NCBI GenBank assembly: GCA_902591865.1
Contig: CACJCK010000010.1
Span: 1-45,349 of the forward strand
Direction: 5' to 3'
DNA: 45,349 bases
Source of the DNA: an uncultured Prochlorococcus sp.
GTDB lineage: Bacteria; Cyanobacteriota; Cyanobacteriia; PCC-6307; Cyanobiaceae
Both the position numbers and the translations under genes were made by a program. The notes beneath the pieces were generated by a model, which was given only the letters and a program-made list of their open reading frames with translations, did no database searches and was not told where the DNA came from. Numbering within the stretch: the stretch's first letter is position 1; every line of letters begins with the position of its first letter. This document shows, piece after piece, positions 18,563 through 27,156 of the stretch.

Positions 18563-19396
18563 ATGAATCCATTAAAGCTAATAGCAGGCCCTTGTGTAAT
18601 TGAGAACAAAGATTTGGTTTTTTTAATTGCCCAAAAAGTTGTTGAATTATCAAAAAAATACCCAATAGAATATATATTTAAAGCAAGTTTTGATAAGGCG
18701 AATAGAAGCTCCTGTAGTACATTCAGAGGACCAGGACTAGATAAAGGACTAGAAATATTAGATGATGTAAAAAGAAAGTTTAAAATAAAGGTTCTAACAG
18801 ACATTCATGAAGTTACTCAACCCCAAAGAGTAGCGGATGTAGTAGATGTTCTTCAGATCCCAGCATTTTTATGTCGACAGACAGATTTACTAGTATCAGC
18901 AGCAAAAGCTGTAGAAGGAACCAACAAAATAATTAATATTAAAAAAGGTCAATTTTTAGCTCCATGGGATATGTCGCAAGTTGTTAAAAAATTTGAAGAA
19001 AATGGTATTTCTCCAAATAGCGGGAATCTCTGGTTAACAGAGCGCGGTAGTTCTTTTGGATATAATACTTTAGTTGTTGATTTTAGAAGTTTGCCGCAGA
19101 TGAAAGTCTTTGGTTGTCCCATAATTTTTGATGCCACGCATTCGGTTCAGCAACCTGGAGGCAGAGGTAATAGCAGTGGGGGCCAAAGAGAATTTGTTGC
19201 GCCATTAGCAAGAGCTGCTGCTGCTGTTGGAATAGATGGTATTTTTATGGAAGTTCATCCTAACCCTGAAGAAGCCTTAAGTGATGGCCCAAACATGGTC
19301 CCTTTAAACAAATTAGAAGGTTTAATTAAAGATATAATTAACATTAGAGACGCTGTAGGAGATAATGCCTCTTCTTCTTCAATGGAAATGACATGA
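18563..19396 (+). CDS. kdsA: Kdo-8-phosphate synthase (metal-dependent class)
   Basis: A 277-residue KdsA that condenses PEP with arabinose-5-P. Motifs are [75 protein letters not shown] and [11 protein letters not shown]. Cys11 sits where metal-dependent KdsA proteins such as the Aquifex enzyme have the metal-ligand Cys, whereas E. coli has Asn, so this copy is predicted to be metal-dependent. Its stop overlaps the next start (ATGA). Confidence 0.95.
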   Translation: MNPLKLIAGPCVIENKDLVFLIAQKVVELSKKYPIEYIFKASFDKANRSSCSTFRGPGLDKGLEILDDVKRKFKIKVLTDIHEVTQPQRVADVVDVLQIPAFLCRQTDLLVSAAKAVEGTNKIINIKKGQFLAPWDMSQVVKKFEENGISPNSGNLWLTERGSSFGYNTLVVDFRSLPQMKVFGCPIIFDATHSVQQPGGRGNSSGGQREFVAPLARAAAAVGIDGIFMEVHPNPEEALSDGPNMVPLNKLEGLIKDIINIRDAVGDNASSSSMEMT

Positions 19397-20109
19397 GTAA
19401 TACTAGTCCAATACCAATATATATAGGATACGACCATAGGGAGAGAGCAGCAACAAATGTTTTAATTGACTCCCTTTATCAGAGAAGCTCTAAAACAATA
19501 AGTATTACTCCATTAATTACGAGTCAATTAAGAGAAGCAGGACTTTATACCAGAGAAAGAGATCCCAAACAAAGTACTGATTTTTCATTTACGAGATTTT
19601 TAGTGCCTTATTTACAGAATTATCAAGGATGGGCCATATTTATGGATTGCGATATGCTTTGCAGACGAGATATTGATGAGCTGTGGAAACAGAGAGATGA
19701 TCAATTTGCATTAATGTGCGTCAAGCATGAACACATTCCATCAGAAAAAACAAAGTTTCTTGGTGAGATACAAAGTGCTTATCCAAAAAAAAATTGGAGC
19801 TCCTTGATGTTAATGAATTGTGAAAAATGTAAGAATCTGACATTGAATAATGTTAATAATGCTTCTGGGCTAGAGCTTCATAGGTTCATATGGCTTGGGG
19901 ATGATAATTTAATAGGTAGTATTCAAGGTGGGTGGAATTTTTTAATTGGAGAGCAAGAACTCAATTTAGATGATCACAATAGTACAAATCCACCACTAGT
20001 TCATTGGACTCTTGGAGGACCATGGTTTAATGAACAAAGAAATTTAAAATCAAGCCTCAACAAAGAATGGTTTGATTACAGAAACGAAATAATTAAACTT
20101 TGGGATTAA
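19393..20109 (+). CDS. Glycosyltransferase-like protein with DxD motif (GT8-like)
   Basis: A 238-residue protein without signal peptide or membrane segment. [14 protein letters not shown] at the N-terminus and [18 protein letters not shown] (a DxD-type metal/nucleotide-sugar motif) resemble GT-A glycosyltransferases of the GT8/glycogenin-like group. Late HWTLGGPWF resembles the HxxGxxKPW-type motif of that group. It is inserted between kdsA and kdsB, overlapping the former by 4 nt and lying 6 nt before the latter, so it is co-translated with Kdo synthesis and may use CMP-Kdo or add a sugar next to Kdo (inference). Confidence 0.65.
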   Translation: MSNTSPIPIYIGYDHRERAATNVLIDSLYQRSSKTISITPLITSQLREAGLYTRERDPKQSTDFSFTRFLVPYLQNYQGWAIFMDCDMLCRRDIDELWKQRDDQFALMCVKHEHIPSEKTKFLGEIQSAYPKKNWSSLMLMNCEKCKNLTLNNVNNASGLELHRFIWLGDDNLIGSIQGGWNFLIGEQELNLDDHNSTNPPLVHWTLGGPWFNEQRNLKSSLNKEWFDYRNEIIKLWD

Positions 20110-20115
20110 TTTTTG

Positions 20116-20940
20116 ATGAAATTTGTTCTAGCGATACCTGCCAGGCTTGAATCAAAAAGATTACCTAATAAAGCTATATTAGATATTGAAGGTAAGCCAA
20201 TGATTCAAAGAGTTCTTGAAAGGTGCCAGGAAACTTCCGAGGAAATTTCTTTAGTTCTTTGCACTGATAATGAAAAACTAGCAAAAGTAGCAAAAGAAAT
20301 AAATATAAATGTTTTACAGACATCTAAAGAATGCAATTCAGGAACGGATCGTATAGCTTCAGTCATTAATAAACTAATTTTTATGGCTTGGGGTAAAAAA
20401 AATGAGAAATTAGATTTAGATGAAAGATCATTACTAGAACAGACTTACATTATAAATGTCCAAGGTGATCAGCCTTTAATAGATCCCGAAATAATTGACA
20501 AAATGATAAGGGAGTTTAAGAAAAAAAATAATGACTACAAAATTATCACTCCTGTGTATAAATTATCATACGAGAATATACATAATCCATCCGTTGTTAA
20601 AACACTTCTAACACATGATGGGAGAGCTATATATTTTTCTCGAGCTGCTATTCCTTTTATAAGAGATGTTTCTCCGGACAACTGGCATAAACTTACAAAT
20701 TATTGGGGACATGTGGGTATTTATGGTTTTAGAGCTGATATACTAAAAAATTGGCCTAACTTACCTTCTTCTCAATTAGAAAATCTAGAGAAACTAGAAC
20801 AATTAAGATTATTAGATTATGGATACACAATAAATACTTTTAAAGTTAACAAGCCCTCTATTTCAGTTGATACGATTGAACAACTTGAAGAGGTTAGAAA
20901 ACTAGTTAGAGAATTTAATTTACAAAATTCTCTAACTTAA
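20116..20940 (+). CDS. kdsB: CMP-Kdo synthetase (3-deoxy-manno-octulosonate cytidylyltransferase)
   Basis: A 274-residue protein starting at the ATG at 20116; the TTG at 20113 is rejected. It has the nucleotide-binding IPARLESKRLPNKAI, IDGKPM-like IEGKPMIQRV, SGTDRIA, INVQGDQPLIDPEII, AIYFSRAAIPF and HVGIYGFR. It activates Kdo with CTP. Between SGTDRIASVI and INVQGDQP there is an insertion of about 30 charged residues compared with the usual family. It completes the kdsD-C-A-B set in one operon. Confidence 0.93.
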   Translation: MKFVLAIPARLESKRLPNKAILDIEGKPMIQRVLERCQETSEEISLVLCTDNEKLAKVAKEININVLQTSKECNSGTDRIASVINKLIFMAWGKKNEKLDLDERSLLEQTYIINVQGDQPLIDPEIIDKMIREFKKKNNDYKIITPVYKLSYENIHNPSVVKTLLTHDGRAIYFSRAAIPFIRDVSPDNWHKLTNYWGHVGIYGFRADILKNWPNLPSSQLENLEKLEQLRLLDYGYTINTFKVNKPSISVDTIEQLEEVRKLVREFNLQNSLT

Positions 20941-20983
20941 TAAATGGTATGATTTTCAGATAAGCAGAGAGATTAAATTTGTT

Positions 20984-21436
20984 ATGAAAATTTTTAAAAT
21001 AAATACAGACAAACTTTTTACGAATATAACTAAAAAAATAAATGAAAATCTTCCGAAGAATTTTAATGGCTTAGCTCATATATATACTCCTCATACAACA
21101 TCATGTATCTTTTCTTTAGAGGATGAACTATTACATCTTACAGATGTTAGATTTTTCTTAGACAAAATAGCTCCTTTTCATAAGGATCCTGAAGGGGACC
21201 ATAAAAATATTAAATATCTCCACGATTTAATTTCATTAAGAAATGATGTACCTAGTGATGAGAGAGTTAATGGCCACTCTCATATTAGATCTCTTTTGTT
21301 CTCTGGAGAACAAATGATCCCTTTTAAAAATGGGAAATTGTTAACTGGGAAATGGAAATCTTTATTTTTCATTGAGCTTGATCCTGGGAGAGATCGCGAG
21401 TACTACTTAAATGTTTTAAAAACTGAAGAATGGTAA
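20984..21436 (+). CDS. YjbQ/UPF0047 family protein
   Basis: A 150-residue small soluble protein. Motifs match the YjbQ fold: HIYTPHTTSCIF (usual TPHTTA), HDL, NGHSHIRSLLF (usual ADAHLxxSLLG), NGKLLTGKWKSLFFIELDPGRDREY (here split: NGKLLTG, then FFIELDPGR). The family's physiological role is unsettled; a secondary thiamine-phosphate synthase activity is reported for some members. It sits 43 nt after kdsB and 18 nt before a second CMP-sugar synthetase, an unusual place that suggests a role in sugar-acid metabolism (inference). Confidence 0.8.
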   Translation: MKIFKINTDKLFTNITKKINENLPKNFNGLAHIYTPHTTSCIFSLEDELLHLTDVRFFLDKIAPFHKDPEGDHKNIKYLHDLISLRNDVPSDERVNGHSHIRSLLFSGEQMIPFKNGKLLTGKWKSLFFIELDPGRDREYYLNVLKTEEW

Positions 21437-21454
21437 AATCAGGAAAGTTTGATA

Positions 21455-22135
21455 ATGAAATTATTTACTATTGTAAAATCGAATTCAGAGAGAATACCAA
21501 ATAAAAACTTTCAGCTTATTTCTAAAAGTCAACCTTTATGGAAGTGGACAATTAATAAATTAAGGTCAAAAGAAAATAAGATTTTTATAAACACAGATAA
21601 TGAAGATGTTTTAAATGAAATTAAAAATGATGATGATATTGTTGGAATAAAAAGAGATGAAAAACATATCATGTGGGAAAAAAATAGCAGAAATCAAGGG
21701 TCCCCAGTTGAGTCAATGTATAAGGAATTTTGTGAAAAATATACTTCGAATCAAAATGAAATAGTTTGTCTTTTTCACGTTACTTCTCCCTTTATAAATT
21801 TTGAAACTATTAAAAATGCATCTGAATATCTTGATAAAGGCTTTGATTCTGTTCAGTCCGTAAAAAAGATACAAGATTTTGTATTTTTTAATGATAATGG
21901 TAACTTTAAACCCATAAATTTTAATCCTGATTTAGTACAAAGGACACAAGATCTTGTTCCAATTTATATTTCATTAGGCGCATTCTTTTTAGGCAGATCT
22001 GGAGAAATTATTAAAACTGGCAGAAGGCTACCAGGCAGGTGCTTTAACTATGAACTTAATTCTATTGAATCAATAGAAATAGATGAATATGATCAACTCG
22101 AATTGTCAAGAATAGTAGCTAAAAGTCTTAAATAA
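21455..22135 (+). CDS. CMP-sugar-acid synthetase (NeuA/PseF/LegF-like cytidylyltransferase)
   Basis: A 226-residue cytidylyltransferase starting at the ATG at 21455, preceded 7 nt upstream by AGGAAAG, one of the few good ribosome sites in the window; a TTG at 21449 is rejected. It has KSNSERIPNKNF (CTP-binding loop), INTDNEDVL, HVTSPFI, SVQSVKKIQDF and QRTQDLVPIYISLGAFF, as in acylneuraminate cytidylyltransferases. It is distinct from KdsB, so the island activates a second nine- or eight-carbon ulosonic acid or a related 2-keto acid. No neuB/pseI/legI synthase is in the window; the aldolase next door may replace it. Confidence 0.82.
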   Translation: MKLFTIVKSNSERIPNKNFQLISKSQPLWKWTINKLRSKENKIFINTDNEDVLNEIKNDDDIVGIKRDEKHIMWEKNSRNQGSPVESMYKEFCEKYTSNQNEIVCLFHVTSPFINFETIKNASEYLDKGFDSVQSVKKIQDFVFFNDNGNFKPINFNPDLVQRTQDLVPIYISLGAFFLGRSGEIIKTGRRLPGRCFNYELNSIESIEIDEYDQLELSRIVAKSLK

Positions 22136-22185
22136 ATTTTTTTTATTGTAGCGTGGTTTAAATTTTTAACCTTAAAATTTATAAA

Positions 22186-23163
22186 ATGATGGATATATTG
22201 AATTTAAACACTTATAAAAATAAAAAACTAAACATAATTGATGTAACTCTAAGAGATGGAGCACATCAAGTTAACTTTGATTGGCCAGATGAATATTCAA
22301 AAAAGCATATCAAATTGCTTTCTAAATCTAAAGATATAAATTTTATTGAATTAGGTTATTGGAAGCAAACTGCAAAGTCAGAAAATCCATTTTACAAGAT
22401 GGATGAAAATTTTTTAAATAAACTTGCAGAAAATAAATCACAATTTAGCAAATTTTCATTGATGGTAGATTGTCATTATTGTAGTCATGAATCTTTCGAA
22501 TATCCTTCTGAAGATGAATTCGGTATCGGGCTTTTCAGAGTATGTTCAAGATCCGAAGATATAGAGCAGGCAACAAAGCTTGGAGAAATGATTAAAAAAA
22601 GGACTGGTGCAAAATTAAGTATGAATTTCTTCAATATAACTAATTACTCCGAAAAAGAACTTAAGAATTGCATAAATTTGGCTTCTAATGCAGGTGCAGA
22701 CTTTATATATTTTGCAGATACACATGGCACCTTAGATTTAATCAAAGAATATGAGAAATACTCCGTTTTTTCATCAATGATCCAAGAAAAAAATATTATT
22801 CCTGGATTCCATTTACATGACCACTCTGGCAAAGCTTACCTAAATTATAGACTCCTACCATATTTAGGCTTTGGCTCAACTGATGTTTCTTTATCTGGAA
22901 TGGGAAAAGGTGATGGAAATTTAAAGTTGGAATTTGTTATCAATCCAAATGATAATCCTGAAATATTTGACCTCCTTGAAGAAAATAGAGAATTATTATC
23001 AATGAATCCAACTTCATTTGGTATTATAAGTTCCTTTTACTCTATTACTGATTACTACGCCCTCGAAGCAATTAAAAATAATTTAAAACCAAGTGAATTT
23101 TTATCCAAGGCTATTGAAATAGGAGGTAAAGATAAAGATAACTATAAAAAAGGAATTATATAA
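22186..23163 (+). CDS. DRE-TIM metallolyase, pyruvate aldolase type (4-hydroxy-2-oxovalerate aldolase-like)
   Basis: A 325-residue HMGL-like TIM barrel. It has IIDVTLRDGAHQVNF with R23, D24 and a His27 placed as the catalytic His of DmpG-type aldolases. It also has FIELGYWK, GFHLHDHSGKAY with metal ligands H209/H211, and LSGMGKGDGNLKLEF, matching the GxGxGAGNxxLE segment of the family. Family members make or cleave 4-hydroxy-2-keto acids with pyruvate. Beside a CMP-ulosonate synthetase, condensation of pyruvate with a sugar aldehyde is an attractive role, but untested. Its stop abuts the start of the SDR with no gap. Confidence 0.78.
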   Translation: MMDILNLNTYKNKKLNIIDVTLRDGAHQVNFDWPDEYSKKHIKLLSKSKDINFIELGYWKQTAKSENPFYKMDENFLNKLAENKSQFSKFSLMVDCHYCSHESFEYPSEDEFGIGLFRVCSRSEDIEQATKLGEMIKKRTGAKLSMNFFNITNYSEKELKNCINLASNAGADFIYFADTHGTLDLIKEYEKYSVFSSMIQEKNIIPGFHLHDHSGKAYLNYRLLPYLGFGSTDVSLSGMGKGDGNLKLEFVINPNDNPEIFDLLEENRELLSMNPTSFGIISSFYSITDYYALEAIKNNLKPSEFLSKAIEIGGKDKDNYKKGII

Positions 23164-23847
23164 ATGCAAAATATTTTAATAACTGGAATTACAAAAGGTT
23201 TAGGTTTCCAACTAGCACAAAATTCTCTGGAAAGAGGATATAACGTAACTGGGATAAGCAGAAATAAATCTTCAATAAATACATCAAATATTTTATGTGA
23301 CTTGGGAGATTTAAAAAATCTAAATTATATCTTAGGAAAGGAACCAAATTTAAAAAAAGATTTTGATACCATTATTTTAAACGCAGGTACATTAGGGGAT
23401 ATTAAAAATGCAAGAGAAGTGACAAATCAAGAACTATTGCAATCATTAAATGTCAACTTTTTCGCAAATAAATTGATTATTGATCACTTTTTAAAAAACT
23501 CTAATTTTACTAAACGCTTTATTTTTATATCTAGTGGTGCAAGTACTAAGGGATATACTGGCTGGCTTTCATATTGTTGTTCAAAAAGCATTTCTGATTC
23601 CTTGATTAGGGTTTATGCAAAAGAACATCAAAAACATATTTTTATATCCATTTCACCTGGAGCTATTAACACTTCAATGCAAAAATCAATACAGACTACA
23701 GACATTAATCAATTCCCAGATATGAAGAAGTTTATTGAACTAAATGAAACAAGTAGTTTACGATCCCCGAAAGAGGCTTCAATAAAAATTATTGATCATA
23801 TCGAAAAAGTTTCTTACAGCGATTCAGGAATGTTCTTAAAAATTTAG
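23164..23847 (+). CDS. Short-chain dehydrogenase/reductase
   Basis: A 227-residue classical SDR. It has ILITGITKGLGFQLA (TGxxxGxG), LNAGTLG, FISSGAS (catalytic Ser), YCCSK (YxxxK) and SPGAINTSM. It begins directly after the aldolase stop, so the two are coupled. In context it could reduce the ulosonate or its aldehyde precursor. The substrate is not readable from sequence. Confidence 0.8.
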   Translation: MQNILITGITKGLGFQLAQNSLERGYNVTGISRNKSSINTSNILCDLGDLKNLNYILGKEPNLKKDFDTIILNAGTLGDIKNAREVTNQELLQSLNVNFFANKLIIDHFLKNSNFTKRFIFISSGASTKGYTGWLSYCCSKSISDSLIRVYAKEHQKHIFISISPGAINTSMQKSIQTTDINQFPDMKKFIELNETSSLRSPKEASIKIIDHIEKVSYSDSGMFLKI

Positions 23848-23885
23848 TATCGTTCTAAATAATAATATTTTAATTTTGTAATTAA

Positions 23886-23915
23886 TTGCGTAGCTACATA
23901 AGATGAATCTATATT
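23886..23915 (+). promoter_or_regulatory. Possible sigma70-type promoter before the arabinose-lipid operon
   Basis: TTGCGT at 23886-23891 and TATATT at 23910-23915, spaced 18 nt, lie 23 nt upstream of the predicted TTG start. The 91-nt gap is the largest between 20940 and 31975. The hexamers are imperfect and A/T-rich DNA gives chance matches. Confidence 0.3.
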
Positions 23916-23938
23916 AGTTAAAGTTTATACATTGAAAA

Positions 23939-24856
23939 TTGTCTTATAAAAGGTTTATTAAAGATCTTATTATTGCTGGAAGACCTAAACAATGGACAAA
24001 AAATTTATTGGTATTTCCTGCATTAATTTTTAGTGAAGATTATGATAACTATATTTGGCTGGTAGCAATAATAACTTTTATTTGCTTTTGTATTATATCA
24101 AGTTCAATTTATTTCTTGAATGATTCATTAGATGTAGAAGAGGACAAGAAACACCCCACTAAAAAATTTAGAATTATTGCCTCAGGCAAAATTTCTATAA
24201 GATCAGCGAGACTAATATCAGTTTTTTTAGCCTTATTTAGTTTATCATTAGCTCTTTTATTCTCTGTAAAAATATCTTTAGCTCTTCTTATATACGCTAT
24301 TATTCAAATTTTTTATTGCTTTGTTTTCAAAAAGATTCCTTTATTGGATATTTTTTGTATTGCATCGGGATTCTTAATTAGATCAATTTCAATTGGATTA
24401 GCTTCAACTTTATTTATATCTCCATGGTTTGTTTTAACAGTAGGTCAATTATCTCTATTTTTGGCTATAGAAAAAAGAAAAGCAGAATTGCTAATTTCTA
24501 AAAGCAAAAATCAAATCCCAACTAGAATAGTATTAAAGAGGTATTCTTATCCTTTGCTCCTGAGGTTAGAGAGTTTAGTAGCTACAAGCACTTTTATTTG
24601 TTATTCATTATGGGCTTCAGGTCCACAATTAAATGGAGCTTCAACAAGTAAAATGCTCATCACAGTCCCATTTGTTCTTGCAGGAATATTTCGGTATCAA
24701 TTATTGAGTGACCCAGAAGAAATAAAAAGAAGGAACAACCAATTAAATATAATTACCACTGAAAAACCAGAAGAAATTCTTCTTCATGATAGGGGTATTA
24801 GGATTATAGTTTTAGGATGGGTGATAATAATAGCATTGATAAGAATAAGTAGCTAG
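23939..24856 (+). CDS. UbiA-family polyprenyl-phosphate phosphoribosyltransferase (DPPR synthase-like)
   Basis: A 305-residue polytopic UbiA-superfamily protein. RPKQWTKNLLVFPAL and YFLNDSLDVEEDKKHPTKK, with the NDxxDxxxD metal/diphosphate motif and the HPTKxFR run, match mycobacterial Rv3806c, which transfers 5-phosphoribose from PRPP to decaprenyl phosphate. It is the first gene of a six-gene same-strand run containing homologues of the remaining pathway steps. The start is TTG at 23939, with no ATG candidate or clear ribosome site nearby, so the exact start is uncertain. The polyprenol here is probably undecaprenol or another C50-C55 lipid (inference). Confidence 0.87.
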   Translation: MSYKRFIKDLIIAGRPKQWTKNLLVFPALIFSEDYDNYIWLVAIITFICFCIISSSIYFLNDSLDVEEDKKHPTKKFRIIASGKISIRSARLISVFLALFSLSLALLFSVKISLALLIYAIIQIFYCFVFKKIPLLDIFCIASGFLIRSISIGLASTLFISPWFVLTVGQLSLFLAIEKRKAELLISKSKNQIPTRIVLKRYSYPLLLRLESLVATSTFICYSLWASGPQLNGASTSKMLITVPFVLAGIFRYQLLSDPEEIKRRNNQLNIITTEKPEEILLHDRGIRIIVLGWVIIIALIRISS

Positions 24857-24865
24857 ATTTTAAAA

Positions 24866-26395
24866 ATGTCGATTTCAGTATTTGATTTTGATGGAACACT
24901 CTTAAAAGGAGATAGCCTATTAATAGCTGCGAGGCAATCTAATAAAGAAATTCTTTTTTTATGGTATTTGTTGAGAATCGTTCCATATTATTTTAAATAT
25001 AAATTAAATCTATTATCAACGAAGAAATTCAAAGAAAAGTTTATTGAGATTTTTAATTTATGTTCAATCGACCAAAGTACAAAGATCAAAGAAAAAGTCA
25101 AAACACAAATTATTTCTAGAATCGAACCCAAAGCATTAGATCGTCTTTATTGGCACAAAAAAAAGGGGGATAGAGTAATTATTTGCTCTGCTTCACCAAA
25201 TTTTATCCTAGAACCAATTGCTGATTATTTAAAAGTTGAACTTGTTTGCACGGAATTCATGAAAAAAAATGGAATATTAATCCCAAAAATAAAAGGTGAA
25301 AACTGTAAAGGTGTAGAAAAAGTCCTCAAACTAGAAAAGTTTTTAAACAATAAACTAAGTGACTTAGATATTGAAGCATATGGAGATAGCGCTGGTGATC
25401 AACAATTATTAGAAATTTCAAAAAAACCTCATTATAGAGACTTCACATCAAAAATTTCAGCATATCCTAAATTCCCTTTTAAGACATTATTAAATGTATT
25501 ATTAATATCTATAATTTTTTATATATATATTTTTTTTTCTAGTAAAGAAAACTTAATCTCAACTTTAATCGAAATAAAGCTTGAAGTCTTAATTGGCTTA
25601 TCAATAGTTCTCTTAGGTTATTTTTTAAGATACATAAGATGGAGAATTTTAATTAAAAAACTTAATATAAAAAGCCCTTTAAAAACTGATTTAAGAATAT
25701 GGATGAGTTCATATGCTTTTACCGCCACTCCTGGGAAAGCTGGCGAAGCCATAAGATCCTTACTCCTTAATAAAGAATTAAATATAAGTTATCCCTTATC
25801 AATAACTGCTTTGTTTTTTGAGAGATTTACTGATGGAATTGCGGTTTTTGTAATTCTATTATTTAATGCTAAATCAATAAGTTATAGTCATTTACCTTTT
25901 AAAGTTGAATATCTTTTAAGTATCTTTCTATTTATTGTATTAATAGCTTTTTATAAAAAAAGATACTTATTTAATTTGTTAGAAAAAATTTTAAATTTAT
26001 TTCCAAAAACAGTATTTAATTCTATTACAAAAAACAAAGAAAACTTAAAAAAGTTATTTGATTCAAAAATTTTGTTGATTTCTATATTTCTAGCAACTAT
26101 TTCATGGTCATTAGAAGGATATTCACTTTCTTTGATATTGAATAAAATTTCTGCAAAAAATTTTAGTTTTGGAATCTCTCTAATCTCTCATACTTTATCA
26201 GGATTTTTAGGAGCCATATCAATGATTCCTGGTGGGATAGGAAGTTCAGAAATATCGAATATCACTTTACTTTCTATAAATGGAGTTTCTACTGCTAATG
26301 CTGTACTAGCAACCCTAATTATAAGACTAATGACTCTTTGGTTTGCAACATTTCTTGGTGTTTTATGTTTGTATTGGGGCTATTATAAAAAATGA
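24866..26395 (+). CDS. Fusion: HAD-IB phosphatase + flippase-like (LPG-synthase TM-type) membrane domain
   Basis: A 509-residue two-domain protein. Residues 1 to about 200 are a HAD-IB phosphatase: FDFDGTLLKGD (D7, D9), CSASPNF (motif II) and YGDSAGDQQLL (metal motif). Residues about 208-509 are a membrane domain of the lysylphosphatidylglycerol-synthase/AglD flippase-like type, with FLRYIRWRILIKKL, ATPGKAGEAIR, FFERFTDG and SMIPGGIGSSE. In context the phosphatase would remove the 5-phosphate from polyprenyl-P-ribose-5-P, and the membrane part could translocate the lipid-linked pentose. In many bacteria a similar HAD domain is fused to UbiA itself, so fusion to a flippase-like domain is notable. 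Substrates are inferred from neighbours. Confidence 0.82.
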   Translation: MSISVFDFDGTLLKGDSLLIAARQSNKEILFLWYLLRIVPYYFKYKLNLLSTKKFKEKFIEIFNLCSIDQSTKIKEKVKTQIISRIEPKALDRLYWHKKKGDRVIICSASPNFILEPIADYLKVELVCTEFMKKNGILIPKIKGENCKGVEKVLKLEKFLNNKLSDLDIEAYGDSAGDQQLLEISKKPHYRDFTSKISAYPKFPFKTLLNVLLISIIFYIYIFFSSKENLISTLIEIKLEVLIGLSIVLLGYFLRYIRWRILIKKLNIKSPLKTDLRIWMSSYAFTATPGKAGEAIRSLLLNKELNISYPLSITALFFERFTDGIAVFVILLFNAKSISYSHLPFKVEYLLSIFLFIVLIAFYKKRYLFNLLEKILNLFPKTVFNSITKNKENLKKLFDSKILLISIFLATISWSLEGYSLSLILNKISAKNFSFGISLISHTLSGFLGAISMIPGGIGSSEISNITLLSINGVSTANAVLATLIIRLMTLWFATFLGVLCLYWGYYKK

Positions 26396-26414
26396 ATTTT
26401 TTATAAAAACACAA

Positions 26415-27155
26415 TTGAACAAAAATTTCCCTATTAAAAAAGCATTTGTTATGGGTAGCACAAGCACAATCGCGCAACAAATATGTATGGAACTTGCCCT
26501 TAAAGGATGTAAACAGTTCTTTTTATTAGCGAGAGATGAAAAAAAAAATAATATTTTTGCGAAAAATCTTGAGCTCAAGTTTAATGTCAAAATAATAAAA
26601 AAAATAATTGATTTAAATCAAATTTCTGAACTAGATCCGCAAACAAAAAAGGATATTAATGATTATGATCTTTACCTTTTATCTGCAGGATACCTTGGCA
26701 ATACTGAATTAGCGAATAATAATTTAGAAGAATCTAAAAAAATTACACTAGTGAATTTTTATTCATTGCTACCTTGGTTATTACAAATAACAACAAAAAA
26801 AAGACTTAATTCAAAAGGGAGACTTTGGATATTAACTTCAGTTGCAGGAGATAGAGGAAAACCATCTAATTATCAATATGGTGCAGCAAAATCTGCTTTA
26901 ACAATTTTTTGCGAAGGTATTTTATTGAGATGCATAAACAAACCGTTCGCAGTGCGCATTATCAAAGCTGGCTTTATTAAATCACCAATGACAAAAGATA
27001 TCAAACCAAGTTTCCTTTGCACAAATCCTAGTTTGATGGCAAAAAAACTTTTAAAAAACCCTAACAAAAGAGGAATACATTATTTCCCTTGGTGGTGGAA
27101 ATGGATTATGTTTGTGATAAAAATCGCCCCAGAATCAATTATTGCTAAGCTATAG
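26415..27155 (+). CDS. dprE2: Polyprenyl-phosphoryl-2-keto-ribose reductase (DprE2-like SDR)
   Basis: A 246-residue SDR counted from the TTG at 26415. An ATG at 26392 is out of frame, and a TTG at 26343 would lie deep inside the preceding gene. It has AFVMGSTSTIAQQI (cofactor loop), LLSAGYLG, ILTSVAGDRGKPSNYQYGAA with the YxxxK Tyr/Lys just after, and a C-terminus (WWWKWIMFVIKIAPESIIAK) resembling DprE2, whose tail also has a membrane-associated hydrophobic segment. DprE2 reduces the keto intermediate made by DprE1 to polyprenyl-P-arabinose. It is one base before dprE1; in mycobacteria the two also adjoin, in the opposite order. Confidence 0.83.
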   Translation: MNKNFPIKKAFVMGSTSTIAQQICMELALKGCKQFFLLARDEKKNNIFAKNLELKFNVKIIKKIIDLNQISELDPQTKKDINDYDLYLLSAGYLGNTELANNNLEESKKITLVNFYSLLPWLLQITTKKRLNSKGRLWILTSVAGDRGKPSNYQYGAAKSALTIFCEGILLRCINKPFAVRIIKAGFIKSPMTKDIKPSFLCTNPSLMAKKLLKNPNKRGIHYFPWWWKWIMFVIKIAPESIIAKL

Positions 27156-27156
27156 T

